A stretch of 64,000 nucleotides of DNA, from the NCBI RefSeq assembly GCF_001894825.1, contig NZ_BCWY01000013.1, forward strand, positions 88,950 through 152,949, read 5' to 3'. The stretch comes from Rhodococcus jostii NBRC 16295. GTDB lineage: Bacteria; Actinomycetota; Actinomycetes; Mycobacteriales; Mycobacteriaceae. How positions within the stretch are numbered: the first letter of the stretch is position 1; each line of letters starts with the position of its first letter. Shown in pieces: positions 20,970 to 29,841 of the stretch. A model generated the notes under the pieces. It ran no database searches. It was not told where the DNA came from and worked only from the letters and a program-made list of their open reading frames with translations. The translations under genes were made by a program, and so were the position numbers.

Positions 20970-21404
20970 ATGGCCGTTTCCGGCGTCAAGGAATTCGAGA
21001 TCAAGGCCGATCCGGCCACGGTGATGGCCGCGATCGCTGCGGTGGATCGCCTGCCCGAGTGGTCTTCGGCCCACAAGTCGGTCACCATCGAGAGCACACA
21101 CGACGACGGCCGCCCCCACCGCGTTCGGATGAACGTCTCGATCCTCGGCATCAGCGACGAGCAGGTGGTCGATTACACCTTCGAGGGCGACGACACCGTG
21201 TCGTGGCACCTCGTCGAGAGCGGCCAGCAGAACGCACAGGACGGCTCGTACGTCCTCACCGAGTCGGGCGCCGGCACCAAGGTGACGTTCGAGTTGACCG
21301 TCGACCCGAAGATTCCGCTGCCGGGGTTCCTCGTGAAGAAGGCCCAGAAGACCGCCCTCGAGACCGCGAGCAAGGGCCTGACGAAGTTCGTCGAGAGCCT
21401 GTAG
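20970..21404 (+). CDS. SRPBCC (START-like) family protein
   Basis: A 144-residue single START/Bet v1-like domain. The start VKEFEIKADPATVMAAIAAV and IAAVDRLPEWSSAHKSVT are the classic first strand and helix of polyketide-cyclase/dehydrase-type SRPBCC proteins. The C-terminal long helix KKAQKTALETASKGLTKFV closes the cavity. Such proteins bind hydrophobic ligands; many have no known reaction. It is a monocistronic gene, convergent with the YcaQ-like gene five bases downstream. The ribosome binding site GAAGGAG precedes the start. Confidence 0.85.
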   Translation: MAVSGVKEFEIKADPATVMAAIAAVDRLPEWSSAHKSVTIESTHDDGRPHRVRMNVSILGISDEQVVDYTFEGDDTVSWHLVESGQQNAQDGSYVLTESGAGTKVTFELTVDPKIPLPGFLVKKAQKTALETASKGLTKFVESL

Positions 21405-21408
21405 TACC

Positions 21409-22638
21409 TCATCCTCCTCGCGGCCGCGCCGCGGCCGCGAGGAGGACACCGAGGTTGCCGCGATCGTCCACCCGGACGTCGTCCAGCCCCAGCCACGTTG
21501 CCATTCTTCGCAGTTCGGGGAGCAACGCCTCCACCACCCGGCCCGGCGACCGGTCGGGTTCCACGAACGCGGATCGCACTTCGAGCGTTCCCGACGCTCG
21601 GTCGGCCTTGAGATCGACCCTCGCGACCAGTTCACCGTTCAGCAGGAACGGGAAGACGTAGTACCCGTGGACGCGTTTGTGCGCGGGTGTGTAGATCTCG
21701 AGGCGGTAGCGGAAGTCGAACATCCGCTCGGTGCGGGGCCGGTAGAACACCAGCGGATCGAACGGGCACAGCAACGCCGCCCCCTCCACCTTCCGGGGAA
21801 CCCGGACGTCGCGGTGGACGAAGGCCGGTGTGTCCCAGCCCCGGACCGCCACCTGTTCGAGCTCCCCGTCCTCGACGAGTTCCGCGATGGCCGCCGTGGT
21901 CTGTGCGGGCGACAGTCGGTAGTAGTCCCGCAGGTCGGGTTCGGTGGCCACCCCGAGGGCCCGCGCGGACCTCTGCACGAGGCCGCGGACGGCGTCCGGC
22001 TCCGAGACCTGCTCGGAAAGAATCGCTTTCGGCAGCACACGTTCCGTGAGGTCGTAGTGGCGGGTGAACGCGACCCGTTTGTCCACCGCGAGCGCACCGG
22101 ACGCGAACAGTTGCTCGCACACCACCTTGGTGTCGCTGCGATCCCACCACGGACCCTTTCGGTCGGGACGGTCGACCTCGAGGTGTTTCTCCACGTCACC
22201 GGCGCTGCACGCGCCGACGGCGCCGATCACGTCGAGCACGTCGGCGGCGAGGGTGGGGTTGCGGTCGAGGACGCGGGACTCGCCGGACCAGCGACCGTGC
22301 CGGTACCGGTGCATCCGCCAGCGCAGCAGCGGCCAGTCCTCGACGGGGATGAATGCCGCCTCGTGCGCCCAGTACTCGGCCAGCATGCGGGGTGCGCGGG
22401 CGGAGTGCGACCAGGCCGCCGAATCGACCAGCCCGCGGTCGTACACGCCGAGTCGGCTGAACAGCGGGACATAGTGGGCGCGCACGGCCACGGAGACCGA
22501 GTCGATCTGGAGCAGCCGCACCCGGTCGAGAACCGAACGGACGTGTCGGCGCGTCGGCGGGCCCGCCGGTTTCCTGTCGGCGAACCCCTGCGCCCACAGC
22601 GCCGATCTCCGGGCCGCGGCAGCGGTCATCTCACGCAT
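21409..22638 (-). CDS. YcaQ/AlkX-type winged-helix DNA glycosylase
   Basis: A 409-residue HTH_42 (winged helix) protein. E. coli YcaQ removes crosslinked and alkylated bases from DNA. The catalytic-type QxD motif is visible in RVRLLQIDSVSVAVRAHY near residue 45, as in YcaQ, rather than the QxQ of AlkZ resistance proteins. Other landmarks are YWAHEAAFIPVEDWPLL and FDPLVFYRPRTERMFDFRYR near the C-terminus. A general interstrand-crosslink repair role is likely; the exact lesion is unknown. Confidence 0.85.
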   Translation of the reverse strand: MREMTAAAARRSALWAQGFADRKPAGPPTRRHVRSVLDRVRLLQIDSVSVAVRAHYVPLFSRLGVYDRGLVDSAAWSHSARAPRMLAEYWAHEAAFIPVEDWPLLRWRMHRYRHGRWSGESRVLDRNPTLAADVLDVIGAVGACSAGDVEKHLEVDRPDRKGPWWDRSDTKVVCEQLFASGALAVDKRVAFTRHYDLTERVLPKAILSEQVSEPDAVRGLVQRSARALGVATEPDLRDYYRLSPAQTTAAIAELVEDGELEQVAVRGWDTPAFVHRDVRVPRKVEGAALLCPFDPLVFYRPRTERMFDFRYRLEIYTPAHKRVHGYYVFPFLLNGELVARVDLKADRASGTLEVRSAFVEPDRSPGRVVEALLPELRRMATWLGLDDVRVDDRGNLGVLLAAAARPRGG

Positions 22639-22686
22639 ACCCGCAGCCTGCCATCAGCCACCGACACGGTCGCCGCCGCGCGGCCA

Positions 22687-23142
22687 TCAGGACTCGGCCA
22701 GCATGACCGCCACCGTCGCACCGAGTTCGTAACACCGCTCCCGCGCGTTCGCGTCGAGTGACCCGGTCAATTCGAGGATCTCGGCCACCTGGGTGAGGGC
22801 GAGACCCGTCACGATCTTCTGCACCGACTTCACCGCGCCGGCGGTGTCGTTGTTGCCGTGCACCCACAGTCCATACGGGCGTCCCGCGACCGCGTCGAGG
22901 CACGGGTAGTAGACCGTGTCGAAGAAGTGCTTGAGAGCGCCCGACATGTAGCCGAAGTTGGCCGAGGTGCCGAAGAGGTATCCGTCGGCTTCGAGAACGT
23001 CGGGCACGGTCGCGCCCAGTGCCGGAATCGACTTGACCTCGACCCCGTCGATGTCGGGATCCCGCGCGCCCTTCAGCACCGCTTCGAGGCACTCACGGGT
23101 CACCGGCGACGGCGTGTGGTGGACGACGAGTAGTGACTTCAC
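22687..23142 (-). CDS. Flavodoxin/FMN-reductase-like protein
   Basis: A 151-residue flavodoxin-fold protein. The first strand and phosphate loop read LLVVHHTPSPVTRECLEAV, and the segment ADGYLFGTSANFGYMSGALK near residue 52 resembles the FMN isoalloxazine loop of WrbA/NADPH-dependent FMN reductases. It is short for the family but complete. It is probably an FMN-binding oxidoreductase; the electron partner is unknown. It sits between the dapB pair and the YcaQ-like gene on the same strand. Confidence 0.75.
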   Translation of the reverse strand: MKSLLVVHHTPSPVTRECLEAVLKGARDPDIDGVEVKSIPALGATVPDVLEADGYLFGTSANFGYMSGALKHFFDTVYYPCLDAVAGRPYGLWVHGNNDTAGAVKSVQKIVTGLALTQVAEILELTGSLDANARERCYELGATVAVMLAES

Positions 23143-23170
23143 AGTCGTCAGCGTACGACCGGGTCGCCCC

Positions 23171-24459
<1,289 letters not shown>

Positions 24460-24594
24460 TCATACTATCTGCCACTCGTGTAGCAGACTGTAGAGGTGTA
24501 TGTGTGGCACGGCTACCGGTATCACCGTGCGGTGGTGTGGGTTTGACCGTGTCCCACACCGACGCTTGTGGTGCAGGAACATGCTGTTTCGGAT

Positions 24595-26265
24595 TCACCC
24601 CCAACCACGGTGTCGCGGTGGGCAGGCTGCGGCGGACCGGCGATGCCGTGGTCTGCCCGGGGTGGGACCGATCTTGTCCCGGCACCGGCGCACCGGCGCG
24701 TGTTCGGTGACACGGACCGCGGGTGACTGCCCCCGCCGCCGGGTGGCCTTGCTTCTGCCGAGCAGTGCGCGTTTGGCCAGGTTCACCCCCGCGATGTGAT
24801 CGCGGTTACCACCGACCCGGCAGCGAGGACACCACGCGTCGTGATAGCCGCCGGGGCGGGCGAGTGGTTCGTCGCAGCCCGGACACTGTGCGGAGGATCC
24901 CCGGGCGGGCACCGAGACCACCGTGATGCCGGCACCGGCGGCGGTGTGGGCGAGCGCTGCAACGGCTTGGCGGCGGGCGGACTGCGCGGCCCGGTTGTTG
25001 TTGACGTGTCCGTGTCCGCGGGTCTCGAGGGTGGTCAGATCTTCCACCGCGATCATCTGCGCGCCGGCGGCGGCGGCGTAGTCGGTGACCTGGCGGGCGA
25101 AGTGGAACGCCAGTTCCCGGTTGATCTTCCCTCTCTTGATACCCACCGCGGTGCGGTGGGTGTCGAGGACGGCGATCGTCTCCTCCAGCTCGGCGCGAAC
25201 CTCGGGCGGGGCGGTGGCGGCCAGCCGCGTCAACCGGGCCGCCTTGCCGTGCAGCAGCTGCCCCTCGGCTTGCAGGCGCGCGAGTTTGATTCCGAGGCCG
25301 CGGTCGTCGTAGGTCCAACCCCGGTAATCGGAGGACAACCCGCCGGAACCCTCTGCTGCGATGGCGGCGGCACCCAGAGTGGTCGGGGACCAATCGACCC
25401 CCACCGCGACCGCGGCCGAGTCCAGATCGCCTGCCGGGACGAGCTCGGTCACGGCGCACCGCCAGAGCAGTCCCCGGCGGTCGAGGACCAGGGTCGGCAG
25501 GTGCCAGGCGGTGATCGCCCGGTCGTGCAGGTGCTCGGGGATGATCGCGGTCAGCCGGACATTGCGCCACTGCGCCCGCCCCGCCGGGGCGGGGCAGGTC
25601 GGCAGCTTCACCGTCAACACCAACTCGTCACCGGTGACGGCAAGCTGCGCGAGCTGCCGATCGGCGGCCGAGAGCCGTGCCATCGCGCTCGTCTGTGGCG
25701 GTCCCTGGACGTCGGTGATCCGCAACCGGCCGGCCGGTGCCCCGCCGCCGCGGCGGGCGCGGGCAATCAGCTGGCGCCGAACGCCCCGCGCGAAACCCGC
25801 CGGCACATAGTCGCCCGACCCGGTGGGTGCGGTCAGACGACCGGTGGCCGGGTCGAATCGCTGAGAGAGCGCTGCGATCGCGGTGTCCCGGTACGCCAGG
25901 GTCCGCAAAGTGGCCATCACCTGCGCCGTCACCACCCGCGTCACCCGCGAGGGCACGTAGATTCCGTCCGGATAGATGGGGTTCCAGCCGAGGCGGGCCG
26001 CGGCGACATGGCCCTGTGCGGGCAGCCTGCGGTCCTGGCGGTCATGGCCGGCGGCGAGCACATCGAACGTCGCCGGCTGCCACAGCCGCGACACCAACTC
26101 GGCGCCGGCCGCGGTGATCAGGTCGAGCAGCCACCCCACCCGGATGTCGACGTCGTCGAGGCCGATCTGCTCGCCGGTCGCGTCGTCGACCGCCACATGG
26201 GCGCGGGTGGTCACCGAAAACTGCCGCGCCGCAACCGCAGTCCGACGATCCTCGCTGGTACTCAT
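24595..26265 (-). CDS. tnpB: TnpB-like RNA-guided nuclease, long form (556 aa)
   Basis: TnpB proteins are transposon-encoded RuvC nucleases guided by an RNA from the element's 3' end. All key parts are visible: RuvC-I Asp in VAVGVDWSPTTLG (about residue 290), RuvC-II Glu in MIAVEDLTTLETRG (about 412), zinc ribbon CPGCDEPL...WCPRC (about 463-483), and RuvC-III Asp in GNRDHIAGVNLAKRAL (about 487). The N-terminal 280 residues are the recognition lobe. The product is longer than a typical 400-residue TnpB, partly from an Arg-rich tail of about 50 residues that may overlap the guide RNA gene. No CRISPR array is nearby. Confidence 0.88.
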   Translation of the reverse strand: MSTSEDRRTAVAARQFSVTTRAHVAVDDATGEQIGLDDVDIRVGWLLDLITAAGAELVSRLWQPATFDVLAAGHDRQDRRLPAQGHVAAARLGWNPIYPDGIYVPSRVTRVVTAQVMATLRTLAYRDTAIAALSQRFDPATGRLTAPTGSGDYVPAGFARGVRRQLIARARRGGGAPAGRLRITDVQGPPQTSAMARLSAADRQLAQLAVTGDELVLTVKLPTCPAPAGRAQWRNVRLTAIIPEHLHDRAITAWHLPTLVLDRRGLLWRCAVTELVPAGDLDSAAVAVGVDWSPTTLGAAAIAAEGSGGLSSDYRGWTYDDRGLGIKLARLQAEGQLLHGKAARLTRLAATAPPEVRAELEETIAVLDTHRTAVGIKRGKINRELAFHFARQVTDYAAAAGAQMIAVEDLTTLETRGHGHVNNNRAAQSARRQAVAALAHTAAGAGITVVSVPARGSSAQCPGCDEPLARPGGYHDAWCPRCRVGGNRDHIAGVNLAKRALLGRSKATRRRGQSPAVRVTEHAPVRRCRDKIGPTPGRPRHRRSAAACPPRHRGWG

Positions 26266-26268
26266 CGG

Positions 26269-26918
26269 TTACCCCGCCCCCCACCGAGCTGAGGCATCGC
26301 CCCGCCGCCTGCGCCGATTCCGCTGCGAGAGCAGCCGGCGGCACCGCAGGGAAGCGACACCAACAACACCCATGCAGTCATCCACCAGCTCCTCTACCAG
26401 CGACTCATCGCCCCGATCGCGCCCAACCCGGACAGTAACCCCCACCTATGACAAGTAACGCTCGATCCACGCCACCGACAAACCCAGCCAACCGGTCTCG
26501 CCGCACGACCCGCACCGCCGTGCACCGGCCCTCGGCTGCGTCCTCGAGCATCCCGCCGCGCCCCACCCGCTGCCCCCTAGCCGCGGTCCTCGGAGACCGG
26601 GTGCACCACACCACCGGCACTATCCCGCAGCATCTTCTCCCGGTTCTCCAGCGATGCCTCTTGCTCGGTGGAGACAGGAACCCGGTAACACTGCGCCTCC
26701 ACCCGGCCGGCGCCACCGCCCACCGAACCCGACGCGGGCGTGCCCAGGTAGACGTCCGGATCCGCGCGATCAAATATCCGGTGTCCCGCACCGGTACGCC
26801 GAAAACCGCAACCGACCCTCCGACGCCACCGAACGCACCCCGCCACCGACAAGCCGATTACTCCGCGGCCTCCCCAATCCGCCGCCGCAGAAAGTAGTAG
26901 ATACCACGAGATAGTCAT
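26269..26918 (-). pseudogene. Degenerate IS607-type serine recombinase TnpA
   Basis: Three pieces of a TnpA-like protein occur in order but not in one frame. From ATG 26918, LSVAGCVRWRRRVG and RRTGAGHRIFDRADPDVYL resemble a MerR-type HTH. Then YRVPVSTEQEASLENREKML resembles a resolvase N-terminus, before a stop at 26577. In another frame, near 26420-26270, ESLVEELVDDCMGVVG with SLRCRRLLSQRNRRRR resembles the C-terminal end of IS607 TnpA. That frame ends at 26269, three bases before tnpB. The 650-base span equals a full tnpA. It accounts for the otherwise gene-less stretch here; 26919-26995 shows nothing further. Confidence 0.55.
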
Positions 26919-26995
26919 GGAATTTCGATCAACAGCGGGAAGCCTACGCAATCGACCGGCGCGGAGGGGCCGAGTGGGAGACCTGCGTCTCGTCG

Positions 26996-27613
26996 TCAGA
27001 CCCGGCCGAGTGCGGTCTCGGGGCGCCACTGCGGTGACCGGCCGAGCAGAGACAGCACCGCGCCGAAATCTGCGGAGTCGTCGTCGGCCGGCAGGCCGGG
27101 CGCGAACGCGGCGCCCTCGCGGAGCCTGTCCGCCCCGTCCGGAACGAGACGAGCGATGGGGAGAACCGCTGCCACCATGTCGGATTCGGGCTCGAAGTTG
27201 AGCCCGAGCGACCGCGCGACGTCCCAGGAGTGGACCACGTAGTCGAGGAAGTGGAACCCGACGGCCGTGGCAGCGGGGAACGGGAACTCGGTGCTGATCT
27301 CCGGCAGCCAGAACGCACCGTCCGGGGCGCGGCGCCGGGCGAATGCCTCGACGACGGCGTCGGCCGCCGAAACGTACGCGGAAACGGGATCCGCGGCCTG
27401 TCGGGGTTGCCAGTGCGCGAGGTCCGGACCGCTGCCGGCGGCCGCCGCCGCGAACCCCCGGTGCTGCACCGTCATGTGAGCCAGCAGTTGCCCGAGATTC
27501 CACTGTGCACAGGGCGTGGCGCGCTGCAGGTCACCGCGCGTCACGCGCGACACGACATCCTTACTCGCCTCGACGGCGCGGGCATCCCAGCGCCGGATCT
27601 CGTCCACATCCAT
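26996..27613 (-). CDS. TIGR03086 family metal-binding protein (DinB/MDMPI-like)
   Basis: A 205-residue protein with the mycothiol-dependent isomerase-like N-terminal bundle. Landmarks are ATPCAQWNLGQLLAHMTVQHRG near residue 35 and the later histidines in HFLDYVVHSWDVAR. The two regions supply the expected three-histidine metal site. ATG at 27613 has GAGG eight bases upstream; a GTG three codons earlier is possible. It is divergent from a MarR regulator with a perfect palindrome between them, so it is the likely target of that regulator. Confidence 0.85.
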   Translation of the reverse strand: MDVDEIRRWDARAVEASKDVVSRVTRGDLQRATPCAQWNLGQLLAHMTVQHRGFAAAAAGSGPDLAHWQPRQAADPVSAYVSAADAVVEAFARRRAPDGAFWLPEISTEFPFPAATAVGFHFLDYVVHSWDVARSLGLNFEPESDMVAAVLPIARLVPDGADRLREGAAFAPGLPADDDSADFGAVLSLLGRSPQWRPETALGRV

Positions 27614-27672
27614 CGTCGACACCTCGTCACTCGAATCGAAGTCACTCGAAGCGGTTTAATACGCGCATGCTT

Positions 27673-27694
27673 ATCATCTACCTCGGTAGATGAT
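27673..27694. promoter_or_regulatory. Perfect palindrome between TIGR03086 and MarR genes
   Basis: The arms ATCATCTACC and GGTAGATGAT are exact reverse complements with a 2-base spacer. The site lies 25 bases upstream of the MarR start and 60 upstream of the divergent gene. A TATTTT -10-like hexamer at 27706-27711 follows it. Length and symmetry are typical of a MarR operator, which would repress both genes. Confidence 0.7.
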
Positions 27695-27718
27695 CGGTCA
27701 AGGTGTATTTTCTGCGAT

Positions 27719-28204
27719 ATGCCGAGCCTCGACGCGAAAAACGATCAGCCCGAGCGAGCCCGCCGGGACCTGGCCGCGATGACGACCGCCCTGGGGCGCT
27801 CCCTGGTGGCGGCGGAACTTCCCGTGCTCGCGGAGCACGACCTGACGATGTGGGGATACATCGTGCTCCTCGCACTCGACGAGCACCCCCTGCGCACGCA
27901 GGCTGCCCTCGCGGAGGCGATCGGCGCGGACAAGACCCGGATCATCGGTGTGCTCGACGCACTGCAGGACCGTGGCCTGATCGATCGCCAGCGAGATCCC
28001 GCGGACCGGCGGGCGCGCCTGCTGTCGCTCACCGCGGCGGGGCACGACGTACGCGATTCGGCGCAGTCGGCGATCCGGCGGGGTGAGGAACTACTGCTGG
28101 ACAGGTTGCCGGAGCGGGATCGTGAGGCGTTCGTGTCCGGCCTCGTCCGGCTGTCCTCGTTGCCGGTCGACGACGTCACCGGCCGCCCGGCCGACCCCGC
28201 CTGA
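27719..28204 (+). CDS. MarR family transcriptional regulator
   Basis: A 161-residue winged-helix regulator. The recognition region TQAALAEAIGADKTRIIGVL and the wing IDRQRDPADRRARLLSLT are characteristic of MarR proteins. The start ATG at 27719 is eight bases after a TATTTT hexamer, so the transcript may be leaderless. The perfect palindrome upstream is the probable autoregulatory site. Ligand unknown; MarR proteins often respond to phenolic compounds or oxidants. Confidence 0.9.
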   Translation: MPSLDAKNDQPERARRDLAAMTTALGRSLVAAELPVLAEHDLTMWGYIVLLALDEHPLRTQAALAEAIGADKTRIIGVLDALQDRGLIDRQRDPADRRARLLSLTAAGHDVRDSAQSAIRRGEELLLDRLPERDREAFVSGLVRLSSLPVDDVTGRPADPA

Positions 28205-28226
28205 CGATGTTCCGCGACCGGTCGGG

Positions 28227-28667
28227 TCAGCCCTGCCGGAGCGCGTCCACGGCCTTGCCGATTCGGCGCTGCCGGGTCTCGTCCGTCTTCGCACCCTCGA
28301 TCGAGAGCACGTGTCTGCGCTGATTGCTGTACGAGAGCGCGTCGAACGCCTTCCTCGCGTCCGGCTGCCGATCCAGGGCAGCGGCGAAGTCGGCCGGAAC
28401 CGTGACGACTCGGGGTTCGGTGTCGAGTTCGACGTCGACGTCCACCTCGTCGCCCGCCGCGACCCCGGCGCCGGTCCTGTTCTCGGCGCTGAGCGGAATC
28501 ATGAACACTCCACCCATCGGCGCGACGGTGGTGCGGTAGGTGTGGCTGCCGATCGTGACCCGGACCGCGGGCCGCTTGCCCGATCCCAGTTCCTCGACGA
28601 CGGCGTCGGGGATCCGGAAACCGGTCGCGGTCTTGCCGCCCAACTCGATGGTGGTGCGAAACCTCAT
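28227..28667 (-). CDS. DUF1905/YdeI (OmdA-like) protein
   Basis: A 146-residue protein with two parts. The first is an N-terminal DUF1905 beta-barrel (MRFRTTIELGGKTATGFRIP, VTIGSHTYRTTVAPMGGVFM). The second is a C-terminal YdeI/OmdA helical segment with FAAALDRQPDARKAFDALS, the block seen in bacteriocin-protection-type YdeI proteins. The family lacks a firmly known function. It is convergent with the MarR gene and precedes nothing on its own strand until the alcohol dehydrogenase. Confidence 0.82.
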   Translation of the reverse strand: MRFRTTIELGGKTATGFRIPDAVVEELGSGKRPAVRVTIGSHTYRTTVAPMGGVFMIPLSAENRTGAGVAAGDEVDVDVELDTEPRVVTVPADFAAALDRQPDARKAFDALSYSNQRRHVLSIEGAKTDETRQRRIGKAVDALRQG

Positions 28668-28700
28668 GGGCAGGATTCTGCCCGCGACCGGCCCGCCGGG

Positions 28701-29807
28701 TCAGTCGAACACGATGATCTGACGGATCGCCTTGCCGTCGGCGAGTTCGTCCATGCCGCGGTTGATGTCGTCCAGCGTGATGCGGGAGGAGATGAGCTTC
28801 TCCACGGGCAGCTTTCCGGAACGCCAGAGGCCCTCGTAGATCGGGATGTCCCGGGACGGAACTGCGGACCCGAGGTAGCTGCCGATGATGGTGCGGGCCT
28901 CGGCCACCAGGGTGAGCGGCGAGATCGACGACCGTGCGTCGGGTGACGGCAATCCGACGGTGATCGTCTTCCCGCCGGGAGCGGTTGCGCGAACGGCGGA
29001 TTCGAATGCACGCGCGTTCCCGGCGGCCTCGATGACGATGGGCGCCCGCACACCGGCGTCCTCGAGTTCGGCCGGGGTGTAGACCGCCGTCGCGCCGAGT
29101 TCACGCGCGGTCTGCAGTTTCTCGGGAACGGCGTCGACGCCGATCACCTCGCCGGCGCCCCGGGAGACCGCGGTCAGGATCGCCGCCATGCCCACCCCGC
29201 CGAGCCCGACGACCATGACCGCCTGGCCGGGCCGTGGATCGCCGGCGTTGAGGACGGCGCCGCCGCCGGTGAGGACGGCGCATCCCAGCACCGCCGCCAC
29301 GTCGGCGGGCACGTCGTCGCCGACGGGGACGACGGAGCGGCGGTTGACGACGGCGTGCGTCGCGAACCCGGACACTCCGAGGTGGTGGTGCACGGTGTCG
29401 GCGCCGCGGTGCAGTCGTGCTCCCCCGTCGAGCAGGGTTCCGTCGTTGTTGGCACTGGTGCCGGGCCCGCATGGCATGCGGCCGTCGGTGGCGCATCCCT
29501 CACACTCTCCGCAGCGAGGGAGGAAGGTCATGACGACGCGCTGGCCGACGGTGACGTCGTCGACTCCGGACCCGAGTTGCGTGATCCGCCCGGCGGCCTC
29601 GTGCCCGAGGAGCATCGGCACCGGGCGTACCCGGTTGCCGTCGACGACGGACAGGTCGGAGTGGCACAGGCCCGCAGCCTCGATCCGAACGAGGATCTCG
29701 CCCTCGCCGGGCTCGTCGAGGTCGAGTTCGGCGATCGAGATGGGAGTCGACTCGGCGAACGGGCGCGCTCGGCCGATCTCTTCGAGTACCGCTCCACGGA
29801 TCTTCAT
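28701..29807 (-). CDS. Zinc-dependent alcohol dehydrogenase (MDR superfamily)
   Basis: A 368-residue medium-chain dehydrogenase. The catalytic zinc ligands are in AAGLCHSDLSVVDG (Cys) and LLGHEAAGRI (His, Glu). The structural zinc loop reads CGECEGC followed by a Cys eight residues later. The NAD motif is VVGLGGVGMAAI near residue 195. It resembles class III/NDMA-type actinobacterial alcohol dehydrogenases. The frame continues upstream into the peptidase gene region; ATG at 29807 with AGGAG nearby fits the conserved N-terminus. Substrate not predictable. Confidence 0.9.
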   Translation of the reverse strand: MKIRGAVLEEIGRARPFAESTPISIAELDLDEPGEGEILVRIEAAGLCHSDLSVVDGNRVRPVPMLLGHEAAGRITQLGSGVDDVTVGQRVVMTFLPRCGECEGCATDGRMPCGPGTSANNDGTLLDGGARLHRGADTVHHHLGVSGFATHAVVNRRSVVPVGDDVPADVAAVLGCAVLTGGGAVLNAGDPRPGQAVMVVGLGGVGMAAILTAVSRGAGEVIGVDAVPEKLQTARELGATAVYTPAELEDAGVRAPIVIEAAGNARAFESAVRATAPGGKTITVGLPSPDARSSISPLTLVAEARTIIGSYLGSAVPSRDIPIYEGLWRSGKLPVEKLISSRITLDDINRGMDELADGKAIRQIIVFD

Positions 29808-29841
29808 CTCGGGCTTCTCCTCCTGGTTCGGCGATTCCTCG

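Larger units (their letters stand above)
24461..26918 (-). mobile_element. IS607-like element (broken tnpA, intact tnpB)
   Basis: The segment between the dapB leader and the TIGR03086 gene holds a tnpA-tnpB pair in the IS607 order, recombinase first. Imperfect inverted ends are visible. The left end reads ATACTATCT at 24462-24470 with CTCGTG at 24475-24480. The reverse complement of the right end reads ATGACTATCTCGTG at 26918-26905. True termini cannot be fixed without comparing an empty site. Length is about 2.46 kb. No flanking target duplication was seen, as expected for IS607. Confidence 0.6.

Noticed and set aside
26448..26897. 149-codon plus-strand ORF in the IS607-like element
   Set aside because: Thr/Pro/Arg-biased with no domain; it is opposite to the tnpA fragments and is probably a shadow.
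24461..26918. IS200/IS605 element with a Y1 transposase
   Set aside because: No HUH/Tyr transposase words were found; the upstream fragments look like a serine recombinase with an HTH.
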